A stretch of 64,000 nucleotides of DNA, taken from the NCBI GenBank assembly GCA_947170265.1, contig CAMVSV010000006.1, positions 1 to 64,000 on the forward strand. Reading direction: 5' to 3'. Made by a program: the position numbers and the translations under genes. Positions 50,951 to 59,406 of this stretch are shown here, in pieces. Source of the stretch: an uncultured Prevotella sp. (lineage in GTDB: Bacteria; Bacteroidota; Bacteroidia; Bacteroidales; Bacteroidaceae). The stretch's first letter is position 1. Every line of letters starts with the position of its first letter. The notes beneath the pieces are model-generated. The model was not told where the DNA came from, did no database searches, and was given only the letters and a program-made list of their open reading frames with translations.

Positions 50951-51586
50951 ATGACGTTCAAAAAGACAGAAAAGGAAATAATCAGAGCCATTGTGAAATT
51001 CGGTGAAAAAGAACATTCTATGGCTAAAGTGCTAAACGAAAGCAAACTACTGGAAAAACGTGGTATCGTCATTGCTTTTGCAAGCAGCCGTAATTATGTC
51101 TTTTTTGACAAAATAAAATATGATTGGGAAGATGCAAAAGCGATAAGTTATATCTCAGAACTAATCTCGCTTCTCAAGTATCTTATTGCAAATAGGCTTA
51201 TCACCATATTGCCCATAAATGTAAGGGAGTTACATGTAGTAGGACGCCTGCACTCGAAACTATTGAGACCTGGGTATACCGAAGTAGATGATGCTATTCT
51301 TGAAGTTGATTCGAATATGGGTGATTGGATAGACAAAGTAACCAATCAACAAACATATTGGCCAAATTGCTATACTGAAAAGGAATTACCAATATCTGCT
51401 TATTTCGAGTGCTGGTTCTCTGTAAGTCAAGAACTGAAAGATTTAGTAGAAAATGATTTCTTGACTGAAGTACAACTTCGTTTCAAAAAACAGCAACGCT
51501 TAACTTGGATTTCAATAATTGTTGCAGGTTTTATTGGTATTGCAAGTATAATTATAAATGTTATAGGATTATTCCTACAAAAATAA
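50951..51586 (+). CDS. Unknown protein with C-terminal membrane helix
   Basis: 211 residues, starting 3 bases after the previous stop. N-terminal soluble part (about 1-180): charged helices (FKKTEKEIIRAIVKFGEKEHSMAKVLNESKLLEKRGIVIAFASSRNYVFFD), WEDAKAISYISELISLLKYLIANRLITILP. The tail is one membrane helix, ISIIVAGFIGIASIIINVIGLFL, ending in QK, so it is tail-anchored. AT-rich compared with its neighbours, consistent with recent gain. No family recognised. Its place in the cassette with a DUF1016 nuclease and an exported protein suggests an accessory, perhaps membrane-sensing, part of the defence island (inference). Confidence 0.7.
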   Translation: MTFKKTEKEIIRAIVKFGEKEHSMAKVLNESKLLEKRGIVIAFASSRNYVFFDKIKYDWEDAKAISYISELISLLKYLIANRLITILPINVRELHVVGRLHSKLLRPGYTEVDDAILEVDSNMGDWIDKVTNQQTYWPNCYTEKELPISAYFECWFSVSQELKDLVENDFLTEVQLRFKKQQRLTWISIIVAGFIGIASIIINVIGLFLQK

Positions 51587-51589
51587 ACT

Positions 51590-51604
51590 CTCATTTATGG
51601 AAGA
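51590..51604 (+). repeat. 15-bp repeat at the hsdS start codon
   Basis: CTCATTTATGGAAGA, second copy of the repeat at 49377-49391. Confidence 0.7.
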
Positions 51605-52844
51605 ATGGAAAGAATATAAGTTAGGAGAGATTCTGTGTGAAAAGGGGTACATTAGAGGTCCCTTTGGCTCTGCCTTAAAGCGAGGAGATATGCTAAATGA
51701 AGGAATCCCCGTTTACGAGCAACAACATGCTATTTATGGTAAAAGGGACTTTAGATATTATATAAGCAAGGATAAATATGAAGAAATGAAACGTTTTACA
51801 GTTTATCCTGGAGATATTCTTATAAGCTGCTCTGGTACTATAGGAGAAGTCTCAATAATAAAAGAGGAAGACCTTAAAGGAATAATTAGCCAAGCTCTTC
51901 TTCTACTTCGCCCGAAAAAAGAAGTTGTTACGCCTGAGTTTCTTCTGTATTTTTTCAGAACTCCCCAAGGACATAATTCTATAACATCTCGTTCTTCTGG
52001 TTCTGTTCAAGTAAATATTGCCCGTAGAGATGTTATTGAACAGATTCCCTTGTATCTACCTCATAGAAAAATGCAGAACAGAATTGTCTCCATCCTCAAA
52101 TCTCTTGATGACAAAATCGAGGTGAACAGGCGGATAAACGAGAATTTGGAACAGCAGGCACAGGCATTGTTTAAGTCATGGTTTGTGGACTTCGAGCCAT
52201 TTCGCGACCAGCCTTTTGTGGAGTCGGAATTGGGGATGATTCCTAAAGAGTGGAGAGTTGGGACGATAGGTGAGTTATGTTCCCTTGTATCTGGTTTTGC
52301 ATTCCAATCCTGTACTTATGTTGACAAGGGTTTATATCGTTTAGTGACTATAAAAAACGTACAAGACGGCTATTTAAATTCAGATGGTGCAGTATGTCTT
52401 AATGAAGTGCCGTCAAGAATGCCAATACATTGTTTATTAAAGATTGGAGATATTCTTCTTTCGCTTACAGGGAATGTTGGAAGATGTTGCTTTGTTAACG
52501 AAAAAAGGTTGCTGTTAAATCAACGCGTAGCAAAAATAATTCCAAATAAGGATTCATTTTGGGGTTATATATATACTTTCTTCAGAAATGAAGATATTAA
52601 GACACTTTTAATGTCAATTGCAAAAGGAACCGCACAGGCAAATTTAAGTCCTGTTGAAACATTAAAGCTTACCACTATTGTACCAACTAATGAGGTAATA
52701 GAGAAGTTTTCGAAGATAGTAAATAGTCTTTATGAGGAGTTTATTAAAAATACGATTGAATCCCGCCGCCTCGCCCAACTCCGCGACACCCTTCTCCCTC
52801 GCCTGATGTCGGGTAAAATAAAAGTGGGGGACGTAACGTTATAA
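51597..52844 (+). CDS. hsdS: Type I restriction specificity subunit
   Basis: 415 residues with the usual two target-recognition domains, each followed by a conserved coiled helix. TRD1 about 1-160 (WKEYKLGEILCEKGYIRGPFGSALKRGDM, PGDILISCSGTIGEVSII), helix about 165-195 (QNRIVSILKSLDDKIEVNRRINENLEQQAQALFKSWFVDFEPF). TRD2 about 210-370 (IPKEWRVGTIGELCSLVSGFAFQS, IGDILLSLTGNVGRCCFVN), final helix ending RRLAQLRDTLLPRLMSGKIKV. It selects the split DNA site recognised by HsdM and HsdR. TRD bases are more AT-rich than the conserved parts, as expected for shuffled specificity modules. No recombinase or inverted partial hsdS gene lies nearby. Confidence 0.93.
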   Translation: MEEWKEYKLGEILCEKGYIRGPFGSALKRGDMLNEGIPVYEQQHAIYGKRDFRYYISKDKYEEMKRFTVYPGDILISCSGTIGEVSIIKEEDLKGIISQALLLLRPKKEVVTPEFLLYFFRTPQGHNSITSRSSGSVQVNIARRDVIEQIPLYLPHRKMQNRIVSILKSLDDKIEVNRRINENLEQQAQALFKSWFVDFEPFRDQPFVESELGMIPKEWRVGTIGELCSLVSGFAFQSCTYVDKGLYRLVTIKNVQDGYLNSDGAVCLNEVPSRMPIHCLLKIGDILLSLTGNVGRCCFVNEKRLLLNQRVAKIIPNKDSFWGYIYTFFRNEDIKTLLMSIAKGTAQANLSPVETLKLTTIVPTNEVIEKFSKIVNSLYEEFIKNTIESRRLAQLRDTLLPRLMSGKIKVGDVTL

Positions 52845-52862
52845 ATAAAGAAAGGACAGAAT

Positions 52863-53888
52863 ATGTATGTACCACCATTTAATATAACGGAAAAAATACT
52901 ACATCTGATTTCGGAGATCGCAGAACAGGTGGGAATGCTCAAGGCTCGGATAGGCGGCGACACGCCTTCGCCTATGCTGCGAAAGAAGAATCAGATAAAG
53001 ACCATCCATTCATCGCTGGCTATTGAGAACAACACGTTGTCGTTGAATCAGGTGACGGACATCATCGACGGCAAACACGTATTGGGCGCTCCCGATGAGA
53101 TACAAGAGGTGAAGAATGCCATTGAAGCCTATCGGCTGATGTCACAGTTGGATGCGTTTAGTGAGAAAGACCTGCTGAAGGCTCATGGACTGATGATGAA
53201 CCAACTGGTGCGTAATGCAGGACATTACCGTCAAGATGGTGTCGGTGTGTTCGACGGCAATGGCAACTGTCTGCATATGGCTCCTCCTGCAGCGCGGGTG
53301 CCAGAACTGATGGATGATTTGTTTCAGTGGGTCAAGACCTGCAAGACGCATCCGTTGGTTTATTCTTGTGTGTTCCATTATGAGTTTGAGTTTATCCACC
53401 CCTTCATCGACGGCAACGGTCGCATGGGGCGTTATTGGCAGACTATGCTGCTTAGCCGATGGAAAGGGCTGTTCGCTTGGCTACCTGTAGAGACTATTGT
53501 GAGGAAACATCAACAAGATTATTACAGTGTCATTGCCAAATGTGATGCTGTCGGTGAGAGCACGCTGTTTGTGGAGTTTATGCTGCAATGTCTGCTGGAA
53601 ACGATGGAAAATTATGAAGAAATCGAGGATGAAGAAGTCGAAGGACTGCACGATAAGCTGCACGATAAGCTGCGCGATAAATTTCCGGAGCTATCAGATA
53701 AAGCCATCGAAGTACTTGAAGTCATCCACGCTCATCGTAGCTTTAATGCCTCAGAAATTGGAGAGCAGGTGGGTCTTTCGGAGCGTCAGGTCAAGACCTA
53801 TATCACCAAACTGAAGCAAGTGGGACTTCTTGTACGTGTGGGCAGTAACAAGACAGGATATTGGAAAGTAATGATAGACGAGATATGA
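52863..53888 (+). CDS. Fic family protein with winged-helix tail
   Basis: 341 residues. Contains the inhibitory helix motif S-L-A-I-E-N (S-x-x-x-E-N; about residue 54-59), which marks self-inhibited Fic proteins with an N-terminal brake. The Fic motif HPFIDGNGRMGR is complete (near 179-190), so AMP transfer to a target protein is likely. The C-terminal part has DKLHDKLRDKFPELSDKAIEVLEVI and a winged helix (HRSFNASEIGEQVGLSERQVKTYITKLKQVGLLVRVG), suggesting DNA or operator binding. The stop codon overlaps the hsdR start (ATGA), so the two are made together. Fic genes are found in many Bacteroidota type I loci. Confidence 0.9.
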   Translation: MYVPPFNITEKILHLISEIAEQVGMLKARIGGDTPSPMLRKKNQIKTIHSSLAIENNTLSLNQVTDIIDGKHVLGAPDEIQEVKNAIEAYRLMSQLDAFSEKDLLKAHGLMMNQLVRNAGHYRQDGVGVFDGNGNCLHMAPPAARVPELMDDLFQWVKTCKTHPLVYSCVFHYEFEFIHPFIDGNGRMGRYWQTMLLSRWKGLFAWLPVETIVRKHQQDYYSVIAKCDAVGESTLFVEFMLQCLLETMENYEEIEDEEVEGLHDKLHDKLRDKFPELSDKAIEVLEVIHAHRSFNASEIGEQVGLSERQVKTYITKLKQVGLLVRVGSNKTGYWKVMIDEI

Positions 53889-56800
53889 GCACGAACCAAT
53901 TCACAGAAGACAGCTACGAGCAGACGCTGATAGACCTATTCAAGCGAATGGGTTACCAGTATGAGTGCGGCTACGACGTGGAACGCGACTTCCGCGAACC
54001 GTGGTATGTGTCTGACTTGCAACAATCATTGCGCAAGCTGAACCCGAAGATGAGCGATGAGGTGCTGACAGAGGCTTACCGCATCGTGACCCATGTGAAC
54101 GAGGGTACGCTGGAGCAGCGCAATGAGCAGATGATGGACTTCCTGCAAAATGGTGTGGAGGTGAAGTATGTGGCCAACGGTCGCAACCAGACAGCGCTCG
54201 TCAAGCTGATTGACTTCGAGCATCCCACGCAGAACGCTTTCAAGGTGTGCAACCAGTGGCGCGTCGTAGAGAAAGAGAAGATACGCTGCGATATCGTTGT
54301 CTTCGTGAATGGATTGCCTTTGGTAGTCATCGAACTGAAATCGCCCGCTAACGATAATGTGGAAGAAGACGATGCCTATCTGCAAATCAAGCAGTATCAG
54401 CAGAAGTGCCCTTCGCTGTTTGTCTTTAATGCGTTCTCCGTGACCAGCGACATGCTGACCACTAAAGCCGGAACACTAACTGCCAAGCAGAACCGCTACA
54501 TGGAATGGAAATCGAGAGATGGAAAGACCGAATCGTCAGAGGTCATTGACTACGAGACGTTCTTTGAAGGCATCTTCCGCAGGGAGAGGCTGATTGATAT
54601 ACTGCAGAACTTCCTGTGTTTCGACCACAAGGACGGACGCACTGCAAAGATTATGGCGGCTTATCACCAATACTTTGCCGTGAACAAGGCTGTTGCCAAG
54701 ACGCACAAGGCGATTGGCGGCAATGGCAAGATTGGTGTGTTCTGGCACACACAGGGCAGCGGTAAGTCATTGTCGATGGTGTTCTATGTTCACAGGCTGA
54801 TTCAGCAGTTCCCGCAATGTACCATCATCGTGGTGACCGACCGCAACGACCTCGACCAGCAACTGTATGAGCAGTTTGCAGGATGTCAGAAGTTCCTGCG
54901 TCAGGAACCGCAGCACGTGGGCTTCGAACTGAACGAGAAAGGCAAACTGACTAAGACTGCCGGACGAGATGACCTGGTGCGCAAACTGAAAGACCTGCAG
55001 ACGGGTGGCATCATCTTTACTACTATACAGAAGTTTGAGGAAGGAACTGGTTTGTTGTCAGAGCGAGAGAACATCATCGTCATCACCGATGAAGCCCACC
55101 GCTCACAATATGGTGACGAACATTGGGACGTGAAGGCCGAGCGCATGAAGAAAGGCTATGCGCTGCTGATGCGTGAGGCTCTGCCGAATGCTTCCTTCAT
55201 CGGTTTTACGGGTACGCCTATCAGTGAAGCCGACCGTGACACCAAGGAGGTGTTCGGCGACTACATCGATGTGTATGACATGACGCAGGCCGTGGAGGAT
55301 GGTGCCACACGTCCCGTCTATTACGAGAGCCGTGTGGTGAATCTGAAGCTGGACGAGGATGTACTGAAGAAACTCGATGATGAGTTTGACCGATTGTCTG
55401 ACGAAGGTGCCACAGAAGAACAAATCAACAAGGCACGGCAGGATAACAGCGGCATCAAACAGATACTCTGCCATCCGGATACCATCGACAGCCTTGTTCG
55501 TGACATCATAGAACATTATGAAACAAATCGCCAACAGGAACTGACGGGCAAGGCTATGATTGTGGCTTACAACAAAGATGCTGCCGTGAAGATATACCGC
55601 AAGATGCTGGAGCTTCGCCCTGAATGGACAGAGAAAGTTCATGTGGTGGCCAGTGCTGCCAATACAGACAAGGAAGAGTGGCATGATGTGATTCAACCCA
55701 AGATGAACAAGGAGTATGCAGCCCTGTTTAAAGAGGACAACAGTCCCATGAAGATTGCTATCGTGGTAGATATGTGGCTGACAGGTTTCGACGTGCCGTC
55801 ATTGGCTACGATGTATGTCTATAAACCCATGAAGGGGCATAACCTGATGCAGGCCATCGCCCGTGTAAACCGTGTGTTCCCCGAAAAAGAAGGTGGATTG
55901 ATTGTTGACTATGTGGGTATTGCCGGAGCACTGAAACAGGCCATGCAAGACTATACACAGCGCGACCGTCAGCAGTTTGGCGACCCCGACATCAACAAGA
56001 CGGCACGTGTGAAGTTCCAAGAGAAACTGGAAATATGCCGCGACTTGCTCTATGGTTTTGACTACAGCGGCTTCTATACAGGCACCGACCCGGAGAGAGC
56101 GCAGCTCATCAAAGGTGGTGTCAACTTCATGCTGGCTCCACAGCGTGCGGAGCAGATGAAGAATTTCATAAAGGAAAGTCAACTGCTGCATAATGCGCTG
56201 ACACTTTGCCGCTCGCTGGCAGAGCCGCAGGAGAAACAAGAGGTGGCCTTCATGGATGCCGTGCGTGTGCTATTATCACGTCTGGCTCAGAAAGGGAAAA
56301 TTACCAAGCAGGACATCAACGAGCGCATTAGCCATTTGTTGGAACAGAGCATCCAGAGCCAAGGTGTCATCAACCTCTTCAAGTCAGAAGGTGCAAACTT
56401 TTCGCTCTTTGAGGAAGCATTCCAAAAGGAGATTCGGAAGATGAAAGAGAAAAATCTTGCCGTGAAACTATTGGAACGTTTGCTGAAGGAGCGCATCCAC
56501 GGCTTTGAGCGTACCAATGTGGTGCAAAGCAAAAAGTTCTCCGACCTGCTGAACATGGCCCTCAGCAATTATCTGAAAGGAATGCTGACGAATGAGGAAG
56601 TCATTGAAGAACTGCTGAAGATGGCTGAGGAAATCAAGCAGAACGAGGAAGAAAGCAACAAACTGGGGCTGACCGTTGAAGAAAAGGCTTTCTACGATGC
56701 TTTGTCTTCGCCTGAGGGAGTTCGTCAGGCTTATACCGACGAGCAGTTTGTGGCTCTCACTCGTGAGCTGACAGAGCAGCTTCGCCGCAATCGTACCATT

Positions 56801-57232
56801 GACTGGAACCGCAAGGAGTCTGCCCGTGCGAAAATGCGTGTATTGGTAAAACGACTTTTGAAGAAATACAAGTATCCACCCGAAGGACAGGAGAAGGCTC
56901 TTGAAACGGTGATGGCACAGTGCAACAAGTGGGCTGATGACGATGATAACGTTACAGAGCGCAAGTTGTATAACGTAGAGGATGACCGTGACATACGTAA
57001 TCTTGTTTATAATCGTCTCATCATGAATGCTGACACATCTGACTACGACCTGCAACGTGAAGTAATGGAAGTGTATGGTGAGCGTTACCCAGACATGCGC
57101 ATCATAGACTGGCAACGTGTAATTGCAGATTACACTCCGATGGTGCGCAATGCTGCCAAAAAGCCGTCGGTAAAAGTTGTCGAAATGCAACAACAGCAAT
57201 ATGGTATGGCAGCAGAGCCTGAAGAAAGCTGA
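53885..57232 (+). CDS. hsdR: Type I restriction endonuclease subunit R
   Basis: 1115 residues from ATG 53885 (MSTNQFTEDSYEQTLIDLFKRMGYQYECGYDVERDF). N-terminal PD-(D/E)xK nuclease (about 130-160: RCDIVVFVNGLPLVVIELKSP, with Asp and Glu-x-Lys). Superfamily 2 motor with Walker A HTQGSGKSLSM (near 290), VTDRNDLDQQL, DEAHRSQYGD (near 401), FTGTPISEADRDTKEVFGDYIDVYDM, and motif VI region QAIARVNRVFPEKEGG. Long helical C-terminus binding the methylase. Cuts unmethylated DNA after ATP-driven translocation. Length typical. Last gene of the system, start overlapping fic by four bases. Confidence 0.95.
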   Translation: MSTNQFTEDSYEQTLIDLFKRMGYQYECGYDVERDFREPWYVSDLQQSLRKLNPKMSDEVLTEAYRIVTHVNEGTLEQRNEQMMDFLQNGVEVKYVANGRNQTALVKLIDFEHPTQNAFKVCNQWRVVEKEKIRCDIVVFVNGLPLVVIELKSPANDNVEEDDAYLQIKQYQQKCPSLFVFNAFSVTSDMLTTKAGTLTAKQNRYMEWKSRDGKTESSEVIDYETFFEGIFRRERLIDILQNFLCFDHKDGRTAKIMAAYHQYFAVNKAVAKTHKAIGGNGKIGVFWHTQGSGKSLSMVFYVHRLIQQFPQCTIIVVTDRNDLDQQLYEQFAGCQKFLRQEPQHVGFELNEKGKLTKTAGRDDLVRKLKDLQTGGIIFTTIQKFEEGTGLLSERENIIVITDEAHRSQYGDEHWDVKAERMKKGYALLMREALPNASFIGFTGTPISEADRDTKEVFGDYIDVYDMTQAVEDGATRPVYYESRVVNLKLDEDVLKKLDDEFDRLSDEGATEEQINKARQDNSGIKQILCHPDTIDSLVRDIIEHYETNRQQELTGKAMIVAYNKDAAVKIYRKMLELRPEWTEKVHVVASAANTDKEEWHDVIQPKMNKEYAALFKEDNSPMKIAIVVDMWLTGFDVPSLATMYVYKPMKGHNLMQAIARVNRVFPEKEGGLIVDYVGIAGALKQAMQDYTQRDRQQFGDPDINKTARVKFQEKLEICRDLLYGFDYSGFYTGTDPERAQLIKGGVNFMLAPQRAEQMKNFIKESQLLHNALTLCRSLAEPQEKQEVAFMDAVRVLLSRLAQKGKITKQDINERISHLLEQSIQSQGVINLFKSEGANFSLFEEAFQKEIRKMKEKNLAVKLLERLLKERIHGFERTNVVQSKKFSDLLNMALSNYLKGMLTNEEVIEELLKMAEEIKQNEEESNKLGLTVEEKAFYDALSSPEGVRQAYTDEQFVALTRELTEQLRRNRTIDWNRKESARAKMRVLVKRLLKKYKYPPEGQEKALETVMAQCNKWADDDDNVTERKLYNVEDDRDIRNLVYNRLIMNADTSDYDLQREVMEVYGERYPDMRIIDWQRVIADYTPMVRNAAKKPSVKVVEMQQQQYGMAAEPEES

Positions 57233-57283
57233 TTGATAATGGCAATGAATCCAAACTTAAGGCAAAATCCTGGAAAAACGGCG

Positions 57284-57302
57284 CGTGAAACATTTTGTAA
57301 AT
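57284..57302 (+). repeat. 19-bp direct repeat flanking the restriction island, right copy
   Basis: CGTGAAACATTTTGTAAAT, same orientation as 47574-47592, 52 bases after the hsdR stop codon. Confidence 0.75.
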
Positions 57303-57361
57303 AAATGTGAAGATATGTAAATTATTTGCCAAATTCTTTAACATTTGGGTTGCGAGAAAGG

Positions 57362-57573
57362 CCCTAAAAATCACCCTTGTAACTCATTGGAAATCAATCG
57401 TTTGAAAAGGGCATTTCAAAAGAGCCTCTTTTAGCGTGCAAAAGAGCCACTTTTGGAAGGTAAAAGAGCCTCTTTCACAACGCAAAAGTGGCACTTTCGT
57501 TTTCTCACTGTGCGGAGAATATTTTTTGTTCACATTCGTTAACTGTTTCACGGAATTGAAAAATCCCGGAAAC
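57362..57573 (-). repeat. Interspersed repeat with a 22-bp-pitch palindrome array, copy B
   Basis: Reverse-complement relative of 19592-19806. Four 15-bp near-palindromes sit at 57418-57432, 57440-57454, 57462-57476 and 57484-57498, again at 22-bp steps with 7-bp spacers of different sequence (AGCGTGC, GGAAGGT, ACAACGC). The flank TCTCACTGTGCGGAGAATAT is shared with copy A. Some palindrome arms differ between copies, one of them keeping only partial symmetry. Confidence 0.8.
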
Positions 57574-57631
57574 CGTGACATTTCTTCCCATCCCGTAGCA
57601 CATAATGCTTCACTGTTTTTCCCTTAAACGC

Positions 57632-57662
57632 TTTGGAGTTTCAGGTAATGTTTGTAAATTTG
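57632..57662 (+). promoter_or_regulatory. Promoter of the mutarotase-like gene
   Basis: TTTG (57632-57635), 19 bases, TAAATTTG (57655-57662); the ATG is 24 bases further on. Fits the Bacteroidota consensus. Confidence 0.78.
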
Positions 57663-57686
57663 CAATCAAGAGAAAAACGATTGTTT

Positions 57687-58421
57687 ATGAAACACCACAG
57701 AATAGCAGCCATATTGATAATGTGCATGATGGCGGCAATGACATACGCACAGGAAAGCAACGTGTATAAGCTCGCCAACCAGAACGGCATGGAAGCTCTC
57801 ATCACTACCGAGGGAGGACGCGTAGTGTCGCTGAAAGCTCCCAACTGGAACGGCAGGATGGAAAACGTGATAAGCGAAAAGCCTCCACGCCAGCAACTGC
57901 CCGCCATGACGGTAGAGAGCGCAGACAACAACCGCATCACACTGCGCAACGAAGACGTGAAGATAACCTATACGCTCACCGACCAGAATGCCCTCGACAT
58001 AGACATTCTCAACTATGGACAGAACAGTGCCGTGGGAAACGTGATGATAAACATTGGCGGCGACCCCTCGCGCAACATCCTTGCCCAGCATCTGTGGATA
58101 GACTGCAAGAAGTTCAAGAAAGCCCGCCAACTGAGTGCCTACCACAAAGAGCTTGCCGAAAACGGCTCCCTCCTGCAAAGCGGATTTGCCCATACCTTCC
58201 AGCTGCTACACCCCGGCAACAACCGCAAGCCCGCAGTGATAATGTATGACACACAGAGCGGCAGAGCCCTTACCGTATATACCACCGCACCGGCTGTGCG
58301 CCTGTATTCCTATCCCGGTCTTGACGGTGTAGGCTTCGCACCACAGTCGTCGGCAACGCGCACCAAGCTGGTATTCAAGTTCACTACCGACCCACCGGTG
58401 ATAGCCCCGTCACAGATGTAA
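57687..58421 (+). CDS. Exported galactose-mutarotase-like protein
   Basis: 244 residues from ATG 57687; signal peptide MKHHRIAAILIMCMMAAMTYA/QE. The beta-rich body has the look of aldose-1-epimerase/galactose-mutarotase-like sandwiches: LITTEGGRVVSLKAPNWNGRMENVIS at the start (the family's early GGRVxSL), LRNEDVKITYTLTDQNALDIDILNYG and VIMYDTQSGRALTVYTTAPAVRLYSYPG. It is shorter than full epimerases and I cannot point to the catalytic Glu and His with certainty, so it may be a sugar-binding relative. Single-gene unit with its own promoter and terminator. Confidence 0.65.
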   Translation: MKHHRIAAILIMCMMAAMTYAQESNVYKLANQNGMEALITTEGGRVVSLKAPNWNGRMENVISEKPPRQQLPAMTVESADNNRITLRNEDVKITYTLTDQNALDIDILNYGQNSAVGNVMINIGGDPSRNILAQHLWIDCKKFKKARQLSAYHKELAENGSLLQSGFAHTFQLLHPGNNRKPAVIMYDTQSGRALTVYTTAPAVRLYSYPGLDGVGFAPQSSATRTKLVFKFTTDPPVIAPSQM

Positions 58422-58490
58422 AAACCTCACTCACAGCAGAATTGCCACACACTATTAATGAAAATCAAGTAAATGTGAGTTAAAAAACAA

Positions 58491-58529
58491 AAAAAGCCCG
58501 ACAACAACTTTCTTGTTATCGGGCTTTTT
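58491..58529 (+). terminator. Terminator overlapping the next promoter
   Basis: AAAAAGCCCGACAACAA pairs with TTGTTATCGGGCTTTTT (one mismatch), with a T run. The TTG in its right arm (58513-58515) and TAATTTTG at 58533-58540 could be the promoter of the following gene, whose ATG is only six bases beyond the box. Confidence 0.82.
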
Positions 58530-58546
58530 CTATAATTTTGCAGCAG

Positions 58547-59377
58547 ATGAAAGCACTCACGACCATAAGCACTTTTCTGCTGCTGAGCATCAACACCATG
58601 GCACAGCAGACGACAGATATGTCCGACACCATGAGCTTTGAGCCCATAGAGTCGGAATATATGCATGCACCGCGCGAAGCCACGGAGGCTGAGAAGGAGT
58701 ATGCACGACAGCTCGCACTTCAGCGACAGGAACAACAACAGATAGAATACAACCTACCCGTGGTTGACGAGAACGGACAAGTGGTGACAGCCAACGACTA
58801 TTATGCCCCCTACCCCTTCCTCTATCCCGACTATTATGTGCCATACACTCCACTGCCGTGGAACCTGCACAAGGGATTGAACGTGAACCTCGGCACCTCG
58901 GTATTTGCCAATTTCGGCAAAGGAGTGAACCACGGAGCAGGCTTTACGCAGGATGTGGCACTGCAATATGTTACAAACCTCTCACCAAAAGCCACACTCG
59001 CCGTGGGAGGCTATCTCAACAACACCATCTGGGACGGCAGCAACTACACCGCAGCCGGCATCATCGCATTGCTGGGCTATCGCTTCAACGAGCACTGGAG
59101 CGCCTATGCCTTCGTGCAGAAAGCCTTCACAAGCAGCAACTACGGACGCATGGGGTGGTTCAGCCCCTACTATGGCGGCTTCGGCTACGGCCATCCATGG
59201 GGCTATGGCTTGCACGCCTACGGCTATGACCGCCGCATGATGGACCGCATTGGTGGCGGTGTGCGCTATGAGTGGGGCAATCACAACTCCATAGAGATAC
59301 AAGTGGAGGTAGACCACATGCCCAACCACCACGACACATTCTACAACCACCGCCGCTATGACTATCCTGTGAGGTAA
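58547..59377 (+). CDS. Probable outer-membrane beta-barrel protein
   Basis: 276 residues from ATG 58547 (MKALTTISTFLLLSINTMA/QQ signal). After a charged, helical stretch (about 40-65: APREATEAEKEYARQLALQRQEQQQ) comes a Tyr/Pro-rich segment (YYAPYPFLYPDYYVPYTPLPW). Then alternating-strand patterns follow as in small porin-like barrels: LNVNLGTSVFANFGKG, FTQDVALQYVTNLSPKATLAVGGYLN, GIIALLGYRFNEHWSAYAFVQKAF, GGGVRYEWGNHNSIEIQVEVDHMP. A Gly/Tyr-rich loop (YYGGFGYGHPWGYGLHAYGYD) is present. No family recognised; it resembles Prevotella outer-membrane proteins of unknown role. Confidence 0.7.
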   Translation: MKALTTISTFLLLSINTMAQQTTDMSDTMSFEPIESEYMHAPREATEAEKEYARQLALQRQEQQQIEYNLPVVDENGQVVTANDYYAPYPFLYPDYYVPYTPLPWNLHKGLNVNLGTSVFANFGKGVNHGAGFTQDVALQYVTNLSPKATLAVGGYLNNTIWDGSNYTAAGIIALLGYRFNEHWSAYAFVQKAFTSSNYGRMGWFSPYYGGFGYGHPWGYGLHAYGYDRRMMDRIGGGVRYEWGNHNSIEIQVEVDHMPNHHDTFYNHRRYDYPVR

Positions 59378-59406
59378 GCTTTTCCTTTGAGAGAAAGAGG
59401 AGAAGC

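Larger units (their letters stand above)
57233..57686. other. Right border of the restriction island and repeat region
   Basis: 454 bases without a gene: the right 19-bp direct repeat (57284-57302), the inverted copy B of the palindrome-array repeat (57362-57573), and the promoter of the next gene at 57632-57662. Confidence 0.7.

Noticed and set aside
51597..52844. Phase-variable hsdS switching
   Set aside because: No recombinase gene, no second hsdS fragment and no inverted repeats between the two recognition domains were found.
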